Shown: positions 17,964 to 27,909, counted from the stretch's first letter. The stretch: DNA of 64,000 nt from Vibrio sp. CAU 1672 (GCF_029223195.1 NZ_JARHUF010000001.1:248001-312000), one strand, 5' to 3'. A program made the numbers and translations. The notes: generated by a model from the letters alone, not told the origin.

Positions 17964-18575
17964 TTAAACTAACAGCGGTACACCAATCGAACGAACCGAA
18001 GCGTACAACTGTTTGCCTGTGGTGATTGTTATATGCGTAACCGACGCATTGCCAATCGACAGGGTCGAATACCACCGAGGATTGCGCCAGTCTACACCCA
18101 ATAAATGGGCGAGGATCATTCTTATTACGCCACCATGAGTAACGATTAGCAAGTTCTCATTGATCTCATTGATGTTTTTTTCCCAGCCAGACAGCACTCG
18201 CTGACTAAAGTCATCCAAACGTTCTGCGTTCGGCAACGGGCAGCGCGCCGGATCATTCCAGAACGCTTCCAACTGCGGCCAGTGTTGTCGGAGATCGTCA
18301 AAAGCCAGACCGTCATAATCACCAAAATCCAGTTCCTGAAATAGCGGTTCGCAAGCCAGTGCCAGCTTTTCTCTTGTACTTAATAAGGCCGCCAAATCAG
18401 AACAACGCGACAGCGGCGAAGAAATGATCCGCTCAACCGGCCTGGCCTGGGTGCACCAGGCACCGACCATCTCTGTTTGCCGCTGCACATCAACTTTGAC
18501 ATCAGTTCGGCCATGTAAGCCAGGCGGAGCACTGACCGGGCCATGCCGCATAAGATAAACATTGAACGTTTTCAT
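17964..18575 (-). CDS. cobC: alpha-ribazole phosphatase (histidine phosphatase family)
   Basis: 203 aa. N-terminal RHG phosphatase motif LMRHGPVSAPPG with catalytic His about 10, second conserved SSPLSRCSDLA, and the second active-site His in VTHGGVIRM. Position as last gene of the cobT-cobS-cobU-cobC series, with a 4-nt overlap with cobU, supports alpha-ribazole-5'-phosphate phosphatase over a general phosphoglycerate mutase. It completes nucleotide-loop assembly of cobalamin. Confidence 0.85.
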   Translation of the reverse strand: MKTFNVYLMRHGPVSAPPGLHGRTDVKVDVQRQTEMVGAWCTQARPVERIISSPLSRCSDLAALLSTREKLALACEPLFQELDFGDYDGLAFDDLRQHWPQLEAFWNDPARCPLPNAERLDDFSQRVLSGWEKNINEINENLLIVTHGGVIRMILAHLLGVDWRNPRWYSTLSIGNASVTHITITTGKQLYASVRSIGVPLLV

Positions 18576-19117
18576 CCAACACCTTGTTGTTTAAGTGTCA
18601 TGGGTAAACCAGCAGCAACAAACGTTACCTGGTCGCAAAGCTGTGCCAGACGTTGGTTCATCCGCCCGGCGTTATCGACAAAATAACGGCTGACCTCACC
18701 CATTGGCACAATGCCCATCCCGACTTCATTCGAGACAAAGATCAGCGTTGCCGGGCTTCGCTCAATGGCTCTGCACAACTTGCCTATTTCAGCTTCCAGC
18801 CGTGTGTTACAACAGGCATCAGCAAGTTCAAATATCCAGTTGTTGAGCCATAGTGTCAGGCAATCGACCAGAACCACCTCTTGCGCAGAAAAAGACTCAA
18901 GCAACCTGGCCAAATCCAGCGGACACTCATGTTCACGCCAGCCCTGACCACGCTGCATTTGATGATGGGCTATCCGGGCCTGCATTTCATGATCAAATGG
19001 CAATGCGGTCGCAACATAGTTCAACCGATATCCTAAACTAACCGCCAACTGTTTAGCGGTGGTTTCCGCAAACTGCGATTTTCCTGAGCGCGCTCCGCCC
19101 AAAATAAGTGTGTTCAT
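18572..19117 (-). CDS. cobU: adenosylcobinamide kinase / adenosylcobinamide-phosphate guanylyltransferase
   Basis: 181 aa. P-loop GGARSGKS at 7-14, the CobU-specific [20 protein letters not shown] segment containing the guanylylated His, and [13 protein letters not shown]. It phosphorylates adenosylcobinamide and converts it to adenosylcobinamide-GDP. Start and stop overlap cobS and cobC by 4 nt each, indicating translational coupling. Confidence 0.92.
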   Translation of the reverse strand: MNTLILGGARSGKSQFAETTAKQLAVSLGYRLNYVATALPFDHEMQARIAHHQMQRGQGWREHECPLDLARLLESFSAQEVVLVDCLTLWLNNWIFELADACCNTRLEAEIGKLCRAIERSPATLIFVSNEVGMGIVPMGEVSRYFVDNAGRMNQRLAQLCDQVTFVAAGLPMTLKQQGVG

Positions 19118-19908
19118 GAAACCTGATAAAACCCAATAAGAGTGAGATAAATCAGCAGCTCAGATAACTGCTGTGCGGCGCCTAAACAATCCCCGGTGAA
19201 ACCACCGATACGCTGTGTCAGCCAGATTTTAAATCCCTGGCGGAACAACATCAGAACCACACCTAAGCCCAGCGCTACTGGCAGACCAAGTGACAACGTC
19301 ACCAACATTCCGGTAGCTAACAGGATTGCCACTTCCAGCGAAGACTGTTGATTGGCAAGTGGTTTGCTTTTTGAGCTCTGGCTGTCAGATACATAGGGCA
19401 TATCATAGATAAGGGTGGCGGCCACGGCCCTGCTTGCGGTATACGCGACGACGATGATCAGCCAAAAATGAAGTTGCGAGGCCAGTTCACTCCAGAAAAC
19501 AAACTTGGCCAACAACGCCATCACCAGCGTCGCCGCGCCGTAGGTTCCGATACGGCTGTCTTTCATGATTTCGAGCCTTCGCCCAACCGACATCCCGCCA
19601 CCGATCCCGTCTGCCATATCGGTCAGGCCATCTTCATGAAATGCGCCGGTTAGTAACAGGCTAAAGCCCATCACCAGTACGATAGAAACCGGCACCGGGA
19701 ACAGCAGGTTACTCAACAGATAAATCCCGGCACACAACACCCCGAGCAAGGTTCCCACTAAGGCGAAATAGCGGCCTGCCAGATTCATCCGTTGCTCACT
19801 GTAGGGCACTGATGCCGGTATCGGGATGCGGCTGAAAAAGCTCAGCGCCAGATAAAACAACTCTAACTGATAACGCAACCGGGCAACATGTGTGGTTGGA
19901 GCAGACAC
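19114..19908 (-). CDS. cobS: adenosylcobinamide-GDP ribazoletransferase CobS
   Basis: 264 aa polytopic membrane protein of the CDP-alcohol-phosphotransferase-like CobS family. The conserved acidic motif [18 protein letters not shown] is at about 88-105, and the ending carries [16 protein letters not shown]. It joins alpha-ribazole(-phosphate) to adenosylcobinamide-GDP at the inner membrane. It starts with GTG, sharing one base with the cobT stop (TAGTG). Confidence 0.92.
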   Translation of the reverse strand: MSAPTTHVARLRYQLELFYLALSFFSRIPIPASVPYSEQRMNLAGRYFALVGTLLGVLCAGIYLLSNLLFPVPVSIVLVMGFSLLLTGAFHEDGLTDMADGIGGGMSVGRRLEIMKDSRIGTYGAATLVMALLAKFVFWSELASQLHFWLIIVVAYTASRAVAATLIYDMPYVSDSQSSKSKPLANQQSSLEVAILLATGMLVTLSLGLPVALGLGVVLMLFRQGFKIWLTQRIGGFTGDCLGAAQQLSELLIYLTLIGFYQVS

Positions 19909-20951
19909 TAAACCGTTACTCCCGCACTATCGAAACTGGCCATCTGGTTGTAAAACCGGGCGGCAGCCTTGAGCAAAGGAAACGCCAGAGCCGCCCCGGT
20001 GCCCTCACCCAGACGTAGTCCCAGATCCAATAGCGGCTCTGCTCTAAGCAGTTCCAGCACCAGTTTGTGACCACTCTCTTGTGAGCGGTGAGCAAATATC
20101 AGGTAATCACGCGTTTCTGCTTCCAGTAGCGTGGCGACATACGCCGCCACTGACACAATAAACCCATCGACCAATACTGGTACCTTATGCCGTCGGGCCG
20201 CTAAAAATGCTCCGACCATTTGGACGATTTCATACCCGCCCACCTCTGCGAGTGTCTCTGTGACACTAAGCTCACCACAGCGAGCCACCCCTTTAGACAC
20301 CAACTCAAGTTTGAGCTGCAGTTGCCCGGCGTTGATACCTGTCCCCCGCCCGACACACTGCTCGATCTCACTCCGGCTTAACGCCGCTAGCAATGCCGCC
20401 GCGCTGCTGGTGTTGCCGATCCCCATTTCGCCAAACATCAGAAGGTTACACCCGGATGCAATGGTATCAGCGGCGAGTTGTTCACCGAAAGCCAGACCCT
20501 GCTTAACCTGGGTTATACTCATTGCGGCTTGCTGAGAAAAATTGGCACACCCGTTGCCAAGTCGCTGTTCAATCAGAGCCGGATGCGCTTTAAGGGTTGG
20601 GTTGAGTGTCTCAATGGGCGCAAGCATGCCGCAGTCAATCACTTTCAGTTCAATATCATTCTCACGGCAAAAACAGTTGATCGCCGCTCCGCCGGCCAGA
20701 AAATTCGCCACCATTTGCTGGGTCACTGCGCTTGGCGCAATGCTGACCCCCTCTTGCGCAATACCATGATCGCCGGCAAACACCAACATCGTCGGCTGTG
20801 TGAGGTTAATGGTATCAACCGGATGCGTTTTGCCCTGGCTTTGTATCAACGCCAGTTGTAACGCAACCTGCTCCAGCTGGCCGAGAGAACCGACCGGTTT
20901 GGTTTTGTTGTCAATCCGGGACTGGATGTGGGCGCTAAATGTTCGATCCAT
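19908..20951 (-). CDS. cobT: nicotinate-nucleotide-dimethylbenzimidazole phosphoribosyltransferase CobT
   Basis: 347 aa. Family motifs include [13 protein letters not shown] (about 72-84), [15 protein letters not shown] (about 172) and the C-terminal catalytic-Glu motif [15 protein letters not shown] (about 314-328). It makes alpha-ribazole phosphate, the lower-ligand precursor. AAGGA lies upstream of the ATG. It is preceded at 17 nt by a flavin reductase-like gene on the same strand. Confidence 0.93.
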   Translation of the reverse strand: MDRTFSAHIQSRIDNKTKPVGSLGQLEQVALQLALIQSQGKTHPVDTINLTQPTMLVFAGDHGIAQEGVSIAPSAVTQQMVANFLAGGAAINCFCRENDIELKVIDCGMLAPIETLNPTLKAHPALIEQRLGNGCANFSQQAAMSITQVKQGLAFGEQLAADTIASGCNLLMFGEMGIGNTSSAAALLAALSRSEIEQCVGRGTGINAGQLQLKLELVSKGVARCGELSVTETLAEVGGYEIVQMVGAFLAARRHKVPVLVDGFIVSVAAYVATLLEAETRDYLIFAHRSQESGHKLVLELLRAEPLLDLGLRLGEGTGAALAFPLLKAAARFYNQMASFDSAGVTV

Positions 20952-20968
20952 AGTAAACGTTCCTTGTT

Positions 20969-21580
20969 TTATTTCGGCCGTGCGACGGCAAAGGTTTTTT
21001 CCAGCGTGGCGTACTCACTGCCACCGAGGCGGGCCAGCGGATTCACCGCCAGTGCATCAACCGATAATCTGTCGCCGTCAAAGCTGACCACTTTTTCGTT
21101 AATATAAACGTGCTCGATTTCAGCGAAAATCAGACTTTGCGGTGTGTCACCCATTTCAATCACCTCATGCAGTTTACAAGCAAACGCAATCGGTGCGTCC
21201 TTGAGCCTGGGCAACTCAAATCCATCAAACGGCGTTGTTTCCAACTGGGCACGCACCAGCTCCGAGTCACCATGAGCCAGACTCGCAGACGTGGCCGTCA
21301 CCTGCTGGGCGAACGCTTCTGCAGCAATATGTATTACCAGCTTACCGGTTTCCAGCACGTTGCGGGTGGTGTCTTTGATCTCTCCGTCTGGCTTTTTACC
21401 CACCGACAACATCAAAAGCGGAGGACGGCTGGATACTGCGGTAAAGTATGAAAACGGCGCAAGATTGTAATTGTCAGTCCCTGAGTCGGTTAATACCCAG
21501 GCGACAGGACGGGGGATCACAGTTTGGGTCATCAGGTGGTATACCTGGGTCGGAGCCAGGGTAGTTAAATCAATGTTCAT
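20969..21580 (-). CDS. flavin reductase-like FMN-binding protein, first gene of the cob operon
   Basis: 203 aa split-barrel protein of the flavin-reductase-like family ([40 protein letters not shown]-like EIEHVYI block). Start at 21580, because AAGGAAGG lies 3-4 nt before this ATG; an upstream start would add 9 residues. Only 17 nt separate it from cobT, so it is very likely co-transcribed with the cob genes. Corrin reductases such as CobR belong to related FMN-binding proteins, so a role in reducing cobalt before adenosylation is possible but unproven. Confidence 0.8.
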   Translation of the reverse strand: MNIDLTTLAPTQVYHLMTQTVIPRPVAWVLTDSGTDNYNLAPFSYFTAVSSRPPLLMLSVGKKPDGEIKDTTRNVLETGKLVIHIAAEAFAQQVTATSASLAHGDSELVRAQLETTPFDGFELPRLKDAPIAFACKLHEVIEMGDTPQSLIFAEIEHVYINEKVVSFDGDRLSVDALAVNPLARLGGSEYATLEKTFAVARPK

Positions 21581-21810
21581 AAGCCTTCCTTGATCTGAAT
21601 CTGCCACGATTAGCCGAGCTAATCATCAATATCAGGCAAGTGTACCCCTGAGCAAACTCAGATAGCCAGCACTTCCCTCACCAATTGTTAACAGGAATTA
21701 TTCTCACTTAAATGTTGATAAATCTGTCAAAGTAGACTATTAATTTCAATGAGATATCTCTTACTAAACCATGCATTTTATAATTCTAACAAGCTTTGGA
21801 GGAGAGAAAT

Positions 21811-21903
21811 ATGTTTGCCAACCAAAATAGTCGCCGGGTTAAATCGAGCAAACCTAACCCTAAACGCACCTCGCGACGTGTGGTTCCTCTGTCGGTCACC
21901 TGA
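21811..21903 (+). CDS. candidate 30-aa basic small protein
   Basis: Short frame MFANQNSRRVKSSKPNPKRT... ending at TGA 21901, with 8 Arg/Lys. An ideal ribosome site GGAGGAGA sits 5-8 nt before the ATG, and a perfect -10 hexamer TATAAT is at 21779-21784; the -35 is poor. It is followed by a GC-rich segment (about 21904-21945) that could fold. It fills the otherwise empty divergent spacer between the cob operon and the next gene. No homologue is known to me; it could be a leader peptide or a small protein. Confidence 0.4.
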   Translation: MFANQNSRRVKSSKPNPKRTSRRVVPLSVT

Positions 21904-22037
21904 GCCCCGGCTCGCCTTGCGCGGGCCTGTTCCGCTATCCAGCACGCAAAAACAGCCCAAACTTTAATGTGATGTAAAATAAAGAAAAATTATGCGCTAC
22001 AATAGCGTAAGCACTTGTTCTAACTAAGGATGGAAAC

Positions 22038-22733
22038 ATGGCACAAGACAATGGCCAGTGTGTGATGATCGCCGGTGCATCAGGGCTGGTAGGACAACAA
22101 CTGCTTACTCTCCTATTACAACAACCCGGCATTCACAAGATTTTTTGTCTGGCGCGGCGGCCTTTACCGACCATACCCGAAGGCAGTGGTAAAGTCGTAT
22201 CCCTGCTCGATCAGGAACTGGCCATACACGAATGGGATGAAGATCAACCCACACCCGCTGCCGGCTTTATTTGCCTTGGCACCACATTGAAACAAGCGGG
22301 CAGTAAACAAAACCTGCGCAAAATTGACGTAGACTTGGTATGTAAAGTCGCTCAGCAAATGAGATTTATCGGGGTCAGGCGCATCGCGGTAATATCCAGT
22401 TTAGGCGCGGATAAGAACTCGCCCTTTCACTACCTCGCCTGTAAAGGGCAAATGGAACACGCCATCGCCAATATGGGATTTGAGGAAGTTGTTGTAGTGA
22501 GACCCGGCCCGTTAGTCGGCGAACGCGCCGAGCCGCGCAACGACGAAAAATGGCTGCAGCGCTTACTTCGATTCCTGCGCCCGGTCATGATCGGGAGGTT
22601 AGCCAATTACATTCCGATTTCCGCTTTGGATGTGGCAAAAGCAATGCTCTATCAGGTCTTCAGCTATCAACAGGAACCGGTGGTATATTTAACCCGCAAA
22701 GAGATGCTTGACCTGATTCGGCACTATGAATAA
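22038..22733 (+). CDS. NAD(P)-binding SDR-type oxidoreductase / nucleoside-sugar epimerase-like
   Basis: 231 aa Rossmann protein with GASGLVGQQ at 14-22 (GxxGxxG), followed by the short atypical SDR layout: SSLGADKNSPFHYLACKGQMEHAI holds the Tyr-x3-Lys pair (YLACK) and VRPGPLVGER follows. Such HTATIP2-like or YbjT-like proteins have few assigned substrates. A GGATGGAAAC segment lies before the ATG. It appears monocistronic. Confidence 0.8.
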   Translation: MAQDNGQCVMIAGASGLVGQQLLTLLLQQPGIHKIFCLARRPLPTIPEGSGKVVSLLDQELAIHEWDEDQPTPAAGFICLGTTLKQAGSKQNLRKIDVDLVCKVAQQMRFIGVRRIAVISSLGADKNSPFHYLACKGQMEHAIANMGFEEVVVVRPGPLVGERAEPRNDEKWLQRLLRFLRPVMIGRLANYIPISALDVAKAMLYQVFSYQQEPVVYLTRKEMLDLIRHYE

Positions 22734-22838
22734 GAACCTTCAGGGTGCGATGTAACTCATTTGCGCCAGCCATCAACACACAGCACCCCATCCTTAACGT
22801 CACCACCAGCCGTGGGCCATCCTTGGGCTTTTCCAATT

Positions 22839-22857
22839 ATGCAAGGTGACCTTGCAT
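22839..22857. promoter_or_regulatory. perfect 19-bp palindrome upstream of sbcB
   Basis: ATGCAAGGT-G-ACCTTGCAT: 9-bp perfect arms around one base. It lies directly upstream of a promoter-like pair, TTGCGA (22864-22869) and TCTAAT (22887-22892), spaced 17 bp. It does not match LexA, PurR, CRP or Fur consensus. Probably a regulator site; the regulator is unknown. Confidence 0.5.
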
Positions 22858-22924
22858 CTTTCGTTGCGACTCAAGGCGTTGAATGGTCTAATAACCACTA
22901 ACGGTTCCTTAATTGGTATGCAGA

Positions 22925-24346
22925 ATGCACTCTGAAAATCAGCCCACTTTTTTCTTTTTTGACTATGAAACCTGGGGTACAAACCCGGCTAAAGATCGTC
23001 CCAGCCAGTTTGCCGGTGTCCGCACCGATGCCGACTTTAACATCATCGGCGAGCCGCTGGTCATGTACTGTCAGCCTCCGGTTGACTACCTGCCTTCACC
23101 AGAAGCGGCGCTGATCACCGGCATTACACCACAAAAAGCCTTGCAGGAAGGCTTACCTGAACCCGAATTCATTGCCAGGATCCATGCCGAGTTAGCCAAA
23201 CCGAATACCACCAGCCTTGGCTACAACAGCATTCGCTTTGACGACGAAGTAACCCGCTACACCTGTTACCGCAATTTTATCGATCCCTATGCCTGGAGCT
23301 GGCAAAACGGCAATTCCCGCTGGGATTTGCTGGATGTCATGCGCGCCTGCCACGCACTGCGTCCCGAAGGAGTAAACTGGCCGGAAAACGAAGACGGCTT
23401 TACCAGTTTCAAACTTGAACATCTCTCAGTGGCAAATGGTATCGAGCACAGTAACGCCCACGATGCCATGGCCGATGTCATTGCCACCATTGAAATGGCC
23501 AAAAAAGTCAAAGCAGCTCAACCTAAGCTATTCGATTACTTTTTCAGTATGCGTGGCAAACGCAAACTCAACGAGTTAATTGATATTGTTAATATGACCC
23601 CATTAATGCATGTGTCCGGCATGTTTGGCCGGGAATGCCAGTACACCAGTTGGATTGTGCCGGTCGCATGGCACCCGACCAATAATAATGCGGTTATTAC
23701 TGTTGATCTGGCCAAAGATCCTCAACCTTTGCTTGAGTTAAGTGCGGAACAGCTACATGAGCGCCTGTATACCAAACGTCAGGATTTGGGAGAACTGCTG
23801 CCGGTACCGGTCAAACTGGTGCACCTTAATAAGTGCCCGATTCTCGCCCCGGCCAAAACACTAACGGCGGAAAATGCCGAGTCAGTCGGCATCGACCGTC
23901 AACAGTGCCTGAATAATTTGGCCCTCATTCGTCAGCATCCTGAGATCAGAGAAAAACTGATCGGTCTTTACTCGATTGAACGCGAATTTGAGAAAAGTAA
24001 GGATGTGGATACCCAACTGTATGATGGCTTCTTCTCACCCGCCGATCGCGCCGCGATGGATATTATCCGTGAGACCGATCCAAACAACCTGGCGGCTCTC
24101 GACATAGAGTGTGATGACCCTCGGATTAAACCCCTGCTGTTTCGCTACCGGGCCCGTCACTTCCCAATGAACTTAGACGAGCACGAGCAGCGACGCTGGG
24201 CGATGCATTGTCGCGAAATATTTGAGAGTCAAATTGAAGAGTACATGCTAAATTTAGAAAACTTAGTTTGTGAATATGAAAGTGACGAAAAAAAGGTAGC
24301 GGTACTAAAATCGGTCTACCGCTACATCGTTAGCTTAACGTCTTAA
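22925..24346 (+). CDS. sbcB: exodeoxyribonuclease I SbcB
   Basis: 473 aa, close to the 475 aa of the E. coli enzyme. DEDDh exonuclease motifs: FFFDYETWG (Asp/Glu, about 11-19), LGYNSIRFDDE, and HDAMADV with the catalytic His and Asp at about 180-186. The C-terminal half is the SH3-like and helical region that grips single-stranded DNA. It degrades ssDNA 3'-5' in recombination and repair. ATG at 22925 fits the family start; the ribosome site is weak. Confidence 0.93.
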   Translation: MHSENQPTFFFFDYETWGTNPAKDRPSQFAGVRTDADFNIIGEPLVMYCQPPVDYLPSPEAALITGITPQKALQEGLPEPEFIARIHAELAKPNTTSLGYNSIRFDDEVTRYTCYRNFIDPYAWSWQNGNSRWDLLDVMRACHALRPEGVNWPENEDGFTSFKLEHLSVANGIEHSNAHDAMADVIATIEMAKKVKAAQPKLFDYFFSMRGKRKLNELIDIVNMTPLMHVSGMFGRECQYTSWIVPVAWHPTNNNAVITVDLAKDPQPLLELSAEQLHERLYTKRQDLGELLPVPVKLVHLNKCPILAPAKTLTAENAESVGIDRQQCLNNLALIRQHPEIREKLIGLYSIEREFEKSKDVDTQLYDGFFSPADRAAMDIIRETDPNNLAALDIECDDPRIKPLLFRYRARHFPMNLDEHEQRRWAMHCREIFESQIEEYMLNLENLVCEYESDEKKVAVLKSVYRYIVSLTS

Positions 24347-24391
24347 TTTTCCTTGTTAACTTGCGCACCTTCGAGTGTGCTTGTTGTTTTA

Positions 24392-24778
24392 ATGCTCACT
24401 AAAATGATAAAACCTCGCGCAATACAACTTGTCCACCTGCTGATATCCCTGATGCTTATTTTGGGCGCACTTGGCATCGGCAATACCATCCAACAGTTCA
24501 CTGGCACCTCTGTTCCCGGCAGTGTAATTGGCATGCTGGTTCTCTTTTTCTCCATGACCTCAGGCGTGGTTAAAGTCGAATGGGTACGCCTGGGAGCAAC
24601 CCTGTTTATCCGCTATATGATTTTGCTCTTTGTCCCCATCAGTGTCGGCCTGATGCAGCATTTTGAAATGCTGTTGGCCAACGCTTTACCGATTATCGCC
24701 AGCGCAGTTGGCGGCTCTCTGATTGTTTTGGTTAGTCTGGCCTGGCTGCTCGACTACTTGCTAAAAGAGGAGTACTGA
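24392..24778 (+). CDS. LrgA/CidA-family holin-like protein (YohJ-like)
   Basis: 128 aa with four hydrophobic helices and the LrgA/CidA block TSVPGSVIGMLVLFF and RYMILLFVPISVGLMQ. Start at 24392 or 24404 (both without a strong ribosome site). It ends 2 nt before a LrgB-type gene. The same order, yohJ-yohK-cdd, occurs in E. coli. The related proteins affect murein hydrolase activity or export of small organic acids such as pyruvate. Confidence 0.85.
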   Translation: MLTKMIKPRAIQLVHLLISLMLILGALGIGNTIQQFTGTSVPGSVIGMLVLFFSMTSGVVKVEWVRLGATLFIRYMILLFVPISVGLMQHFEMLLANALPIIASAVGGSLIVLVSLAWLLDYLLKEEY

Positions 24779-24780
24779 GT

Positions 24781-25458
24781 ATGTGGTTAGTCGTCACTCT
24801 GGTGGTGTTTTTTATTGCCCGGGAAATCAGCATTAAGCTCAACACCCCGCTCGCCAATCCGCTGTTGATCAGTATCGGTGTACTTATTCCATTACTGACT
24901 TATTTAGAAATCCCGTTCGAGACCTATTACGCCGATAACGAAGTGATCAGCTTCCTCCTGCAACCCGCGGTCGTCGCCCTGGCTTATCCCTTATATGAGC
25001 AACTACCACAAATCAAAGCGAACTGGCGCATCATCACTTTCGCTTGTACTCTGGGTAGTGTCATGTCGATGCTTACGACGATGCTGATAGCGGTGGCCTT
25101 TAAAGCCGACATCACCTTGATCGCCAGCTTGCTGGGTAAATCTGTCACCACCCCGATTGCCATGGAGATTTCAAGCCACCTCGGCGGAGAAGCGGCCGTC
25201 GCGGCGATCTTGGTACTCATCGTCGGTCTGTTTGGCGCTATTCTGGCCTACCCCATTTACAATATCATTGGTATCAAACACCCGATCGCTCGTGGCCTGA
25301 CGATGGGCACGGTTTCCCATGCCTTAGGCACCGCAACCTGTGCAGAGAAGCAACCGGGGGACGCGGCATTCTCCTCTCTTGCTCTGGTCCTGTGCGGCAT
25401 CATCACTTCAATCGTCGCTCCCGGCTTTTTCGCTCTGGCCATCTGGATCTATCAGTAA
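24781..25458 (+). CDS. LrgB/CidB-family membrane protein (YohK-like)
   Basis: 225 aa, multiple membrane helices, with the LrgB signature LLGKSVTTPIAMEISSHLGG and ARGLTMGTVSHALGTATC. It works with the preceding LrgA-like protein; gap of 2 nt indicates one operon, closed by the terminator at 25466. Position just before cdd hints at a link to nucleoside metabolism, as its E. coli counterparts have. Confidence 0.88.
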   Translation: MWLVVTLVVFFIAREISIKLNTPLANPLLISIGVLIPLLTYLEIPFETYYADNEVISFLLQPAVVALAYPLYEQLPQIKANWRIITFACTLGSVMSMLTTMLIAVAFKADITLIASLLGKSVTTPIAMEISSHLGGEAAVAAILVLIVGLFGAILAYPIYNIIGIKHPIARGLTMGTVSHALGTATCAEKQPGDAAFSSLALVLCGIITSIVAPGFFALAIWIYQ

Positions 25459-25465
25459 TCGCAGC

Positions 25466-25493
25466 CGGCCTGCCATATTACGGCAGGCCGTTA
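25466..25493 (+). terminator. terminator after the LrgA/LrgB pair
   Basis: CGGCCTGCC (25466-25474) and GGCAGGCCG (25482-25490) form a strong stem followed by TTATTC. Confidence 0.7.
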
Positions 25494-25584
25494 TTCAGAC
25501 AAAGAACTCGCAATATGAACACGGACTGATATATTTATTTGTGAGATCAGGCTAACGTAAAGCTATGATGCAATCGAATACATG

Positions 25585-25675
25585 TGTGAGCTCACTCTAA
25601 TTATGAAATGGAAATTATCATTACATTGCTTAGTGTGACCGCGCTCGCAGAACATTTCCTGTTGTGAACTAGAAT
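25585..25675 (+). promoter_or_regulatory. cdd promoter with tandem CRP boxes
   Basis: A good CRP box TGTGACCGCGCTCGCA is at 25634-25649, centred about 40 bp before the inferred start of transcription (-10 like TAGAAT at 25670-25675). A second, weaker box TGTGAGCTCACTCTAA is at 25585-25600, 49 bp further upstream. This mirrors the E. coli cdd and deoP2 layout, where CytR binds between two CRP dimers. CytR sites are inferred only. Confidence 0.65.
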
Positions 25676-25704
25676 AACTGTCCATGCAATAACAAGGATT
25701 CAAC

Positions 25705-26592
25705 ATGAACAGTCGCATTGAACAAGCGCTAGCAAGCGCACCTGAAGCACTTTCAAAACATCTTGCTCCAATCGTTCTGGCCGACGATTTTGATGCCACT
25801 CTTTCTGAGCAACAGTTTGAACAACTATTAACCGCCACGAATTTGTCAGATAAAGAGCTTCGTGTTGCTTTGCTTCCTTTTGCCGCGGCGTACTCATACG
25901 CGCCTATTTCCGAGTTCTATGTCGGTGCCATCGTGCGTGGCCTCTCCGGCCGCCTCTACTTCGGGGCAAACATGGAGTTCTTTGGTGTCCAGTTAGGGCA
26001 AACCGTCCACGCGGAACAATCGGCCATCAGTCATGCCTGGATGAAAGGAGAATGTGGTGTCAAAGACATTACGATTAACTTCAGTCCTTGTGGCCACTGC
26101 CGTCAGTTTATGAATGAACTGTCAACAGCGAATGAGTTGAAAGTTCAGTTGCCAGAGCGTGATGAAAAATCACTGCAGGAATACCTGCCCGACTCTTTTG
26201 GCCCGGCAGATTTAGGCATCGAATCAGGCTTAATGACCAAAGTGCAACATCAGTTCAGCTGCGATGACGCCGATCCGCTGATCCAAAAGGCTGTAGATGC
26301 CATGAACATGAGCCATGCCCCGTACACCAATAACCTGAGTGGTCTGGCGTTAGAATTGACCAATGGGCAAATTTTCCAGGGTGCTTACGCTGAAAATGCA
26401 GCCTTTAACCCGAGTCTGCCCCCCTTACAAGTCGCCCTGATCCAGGTTCTGCTGGCAGGTCAAAGCTTCGATATGATCAAAGCAGCAGCCTTGGTTGAGA
26501 ACTCGCAGGGTAAAATTAGCCATCTTGCTGATACCCAATCGACTCTGGAAGCCCTTAACCCTGATATTCCAGTGAGTTTTGTTAATATTTAA
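25705..26592 (+). CDS. cdd: cytidine deaminase
   Basis: 295 aa two-domain (dimeric-type) enzyme. Zinc site: His102 and catalytic Glu104 in TVHAEQSA, and Cys129/Cys132 in SPCGHCRQ, the same numbering as the E. coli enzyme. The C-terminal domain is a catalytically inactive copy. It deaminates cytidine and deoxycytidine for pyrimidine salvage. CAAGGA ribosome site upstream; CRP-type promoter as described separately. Confidence 0.95.
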   Translation: MNSRIEQALASAPEALSKHLAPIVLADDFDATLSEQQFEQLLTATNLSDKELRVALLPFAAAYSYAPISEFYVGAIVRGLSGRLYFGANMEFFGVQLGQTVHAEQSAISHAWMKGECGVKDITINFSPCGHCRQFMNELSTANELKVQLPERDEKSLQEYLPDSFGPADLGIESGLMTKVQHQFSCDDADPLIQKAVDAMNMSHAPYTNNLSGLALELTNGQIFQGAYAENAAFNPSLPPLQVALIQVLLAGQSFDMIKAAALVENSQGKISHLADTQSTLEALNPDIPVSFVNI

Positions 26593-26608
26593 CAGCTGAC
26601 ACATGATC

Positions 26609-26640
26609 AAAAAAGCTCCATTACCAACGGAGTTTTTTTT
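26609..26640 (+). terminator. terminator after cdd
   Basis: A tract, GCTCC...GGAGT stem, then eight T. Confidence 0.85.
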
Positions 26641-26650
26641 CACCCCCCCA

Positions 26651-26688
26651 ACGCAAACGTTTGCTTCGGCGCGAAAATTCAGTATGAT
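26651..26688 (+). promoter_or_regulatory. purT promoter with PurR operator
   Basis: ACGCAAACGTTTGCTT (26651-26666) matches the PurR consensus in nearly all positions. It overlaps the -35 (TTGCTT, 26661-26666); the -10 TATGAT is at 26683-26688, 16 bp away. PurR with hypoxanthine or guanine would block polymerase. Confidence 0.85.
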
Positions 26689-26733
26689 CCGCTTCAGTTT
26701 TTGTTTCATCAGTTTAATTTGTAAGGGAACACC

Positions 26734-27909
26734 ATGTTCGGTACCGCAACCAGATCAAATGCTACTCGCGTATTGCTTTTAGGCTCAGGAGAACTCGGTA
26801 AAGAAGTCGCGATTGAATGTCAACGTTTGGGCTTAGAAGTCATTGCCTGTGATCGTTATCCGGATGCGCCGGCGATGCAAGTTGCCCACCGCAGCTACGT
26901 GCTGGATATGCTGGATGGTGAAGCATTGAAAGCGCTGATTACCAAGGAGCAACCAGCCTACGTGGTACCGGAAATTGAAGCGATCGCTACCGATACGCTG
27001 GTAGAGCTTGAGCAACAGGGGCTGAATGTCGTCCCGACCGCTAATGCGACCAAACTAACCATGAACCGCGAAGGTATTCGCCGCCTTGCCGCAGAGGAGC
27101 TGGGCCTGACCACCTCACCTTATCGTTTCGCCGATAACCTGGCAGATTTTGAGGCAGCCGTTGAGTTCGTTGGTATCCCTTGTGTGGTTAAGCCGGTAAT
27201 GAGCTCGTCCGGCAAAGGACAAAGCATCATTAAAGATGAGCAGGATATTGAAAAAGCGTGGGACTATGCACAAGAAGGCGGACGAACAGGTGCTGGCCGT
27301 GTGATCGTTGAAGGCTTTATCGATTTCGACTACGAAATCACCTTACTCACAGTACGTGCGGTAGACGGGGTGCATTTTTGTGCTCCAATAGGCCACCGTC
27401 AGGAAGATGGCGACTATCGCGAATCCTGGCAACCACAGGCAATGTCAGATAACGCCATTAAAGCAGCCGAATATACTGCCGAGCAGGTGGTCAACGCACT
27501 GGGCGGATTCGGCATTTTTGGCGTAGAGCTGTTTGTTAAAGGTGACAAGGTGATCTTTAATGAAGTCTCCCCTCGCCCACACGATACCGGAATGGTCACC
27601 ATGATTTCTCAGGAGATGTCTGAATTTGCCCTGCATGTCCGCGCCTTCACCGGGATGCCAGTCGGCAGCATCACTCAGTATGGCCCGGCAGCTTCGGCCG
27701 TGATCTTAGGCCAGGGAACCTCAACAGACATTCGCTTTGAAGGCGTCTCCGATGCGCTAAGTCAGCCACAAACCCAGGTACGCCTGTTCGGCAAACCTGA
27801 AATCGATGGCCGGCGCAGACTGGGCGTCGTGTTGACCCGCCGCAAAACAACAGATGATGCAATTCACGATGCCGTCACAAGTGCCGGCAAAGTCAAGGTG
27901 ATCTATTGA
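26734..27909 (+). CDS. purT: formate-dependent phosphoribosylglycinamide formyltransferase PurT
   Basis: 391 aa ATP-grasp enzyme: N-terminal [23 protein letters not shown]-grasp core [15 protein letters not shown], and the metal-binding [15 protein letters not shown] near the C-terminal third. It makes formyl-GAR from GAR, formate and ATP, step 3 of purine synthesis. Regulated by PurR through the adjacent operator. Monocistronic. Confidence 0.95.
   Translation: MFGTATRSNATRVLLLGSGELGKEVAIECQRLGLEVIACDRYPDAPAMQVAHRSYVLDMLDGEALKALITKEQPAYVVPEIEAIATDTLVELEQQGLNVVPTANATKLTMNREGIRRLAAEELGLTTSPYRFADNLADFEAAVEFVGIPCVVKPVMSSSGKGQSIIKDEQDIEKAWDYAQEGGRTGAGRVIVEGFIDFDYEITLLTVRAVDGVHFCAPIGHRQEDGDYRESWQPQAMSDNAIKAAEYTAEQVVNALGGFGIFGVELFVKGDKVIFNEVSPRPHDTGMVTMISQEMSEFALHVRAFTGMPVGSITQYGPAASAVILGQGTSTDIRFEGVSDALSQPQTQVRLFGKPEIDGRRRLGVVLTRRKTTDDAIHDAVTSAGKVKVIY

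Noticed and set aside
21581..21810. Possible cobalamin riboswitch before the flavin reductase/cob operon
   Set aside because: No B12 box or GCCACTG element found on the minus strand.
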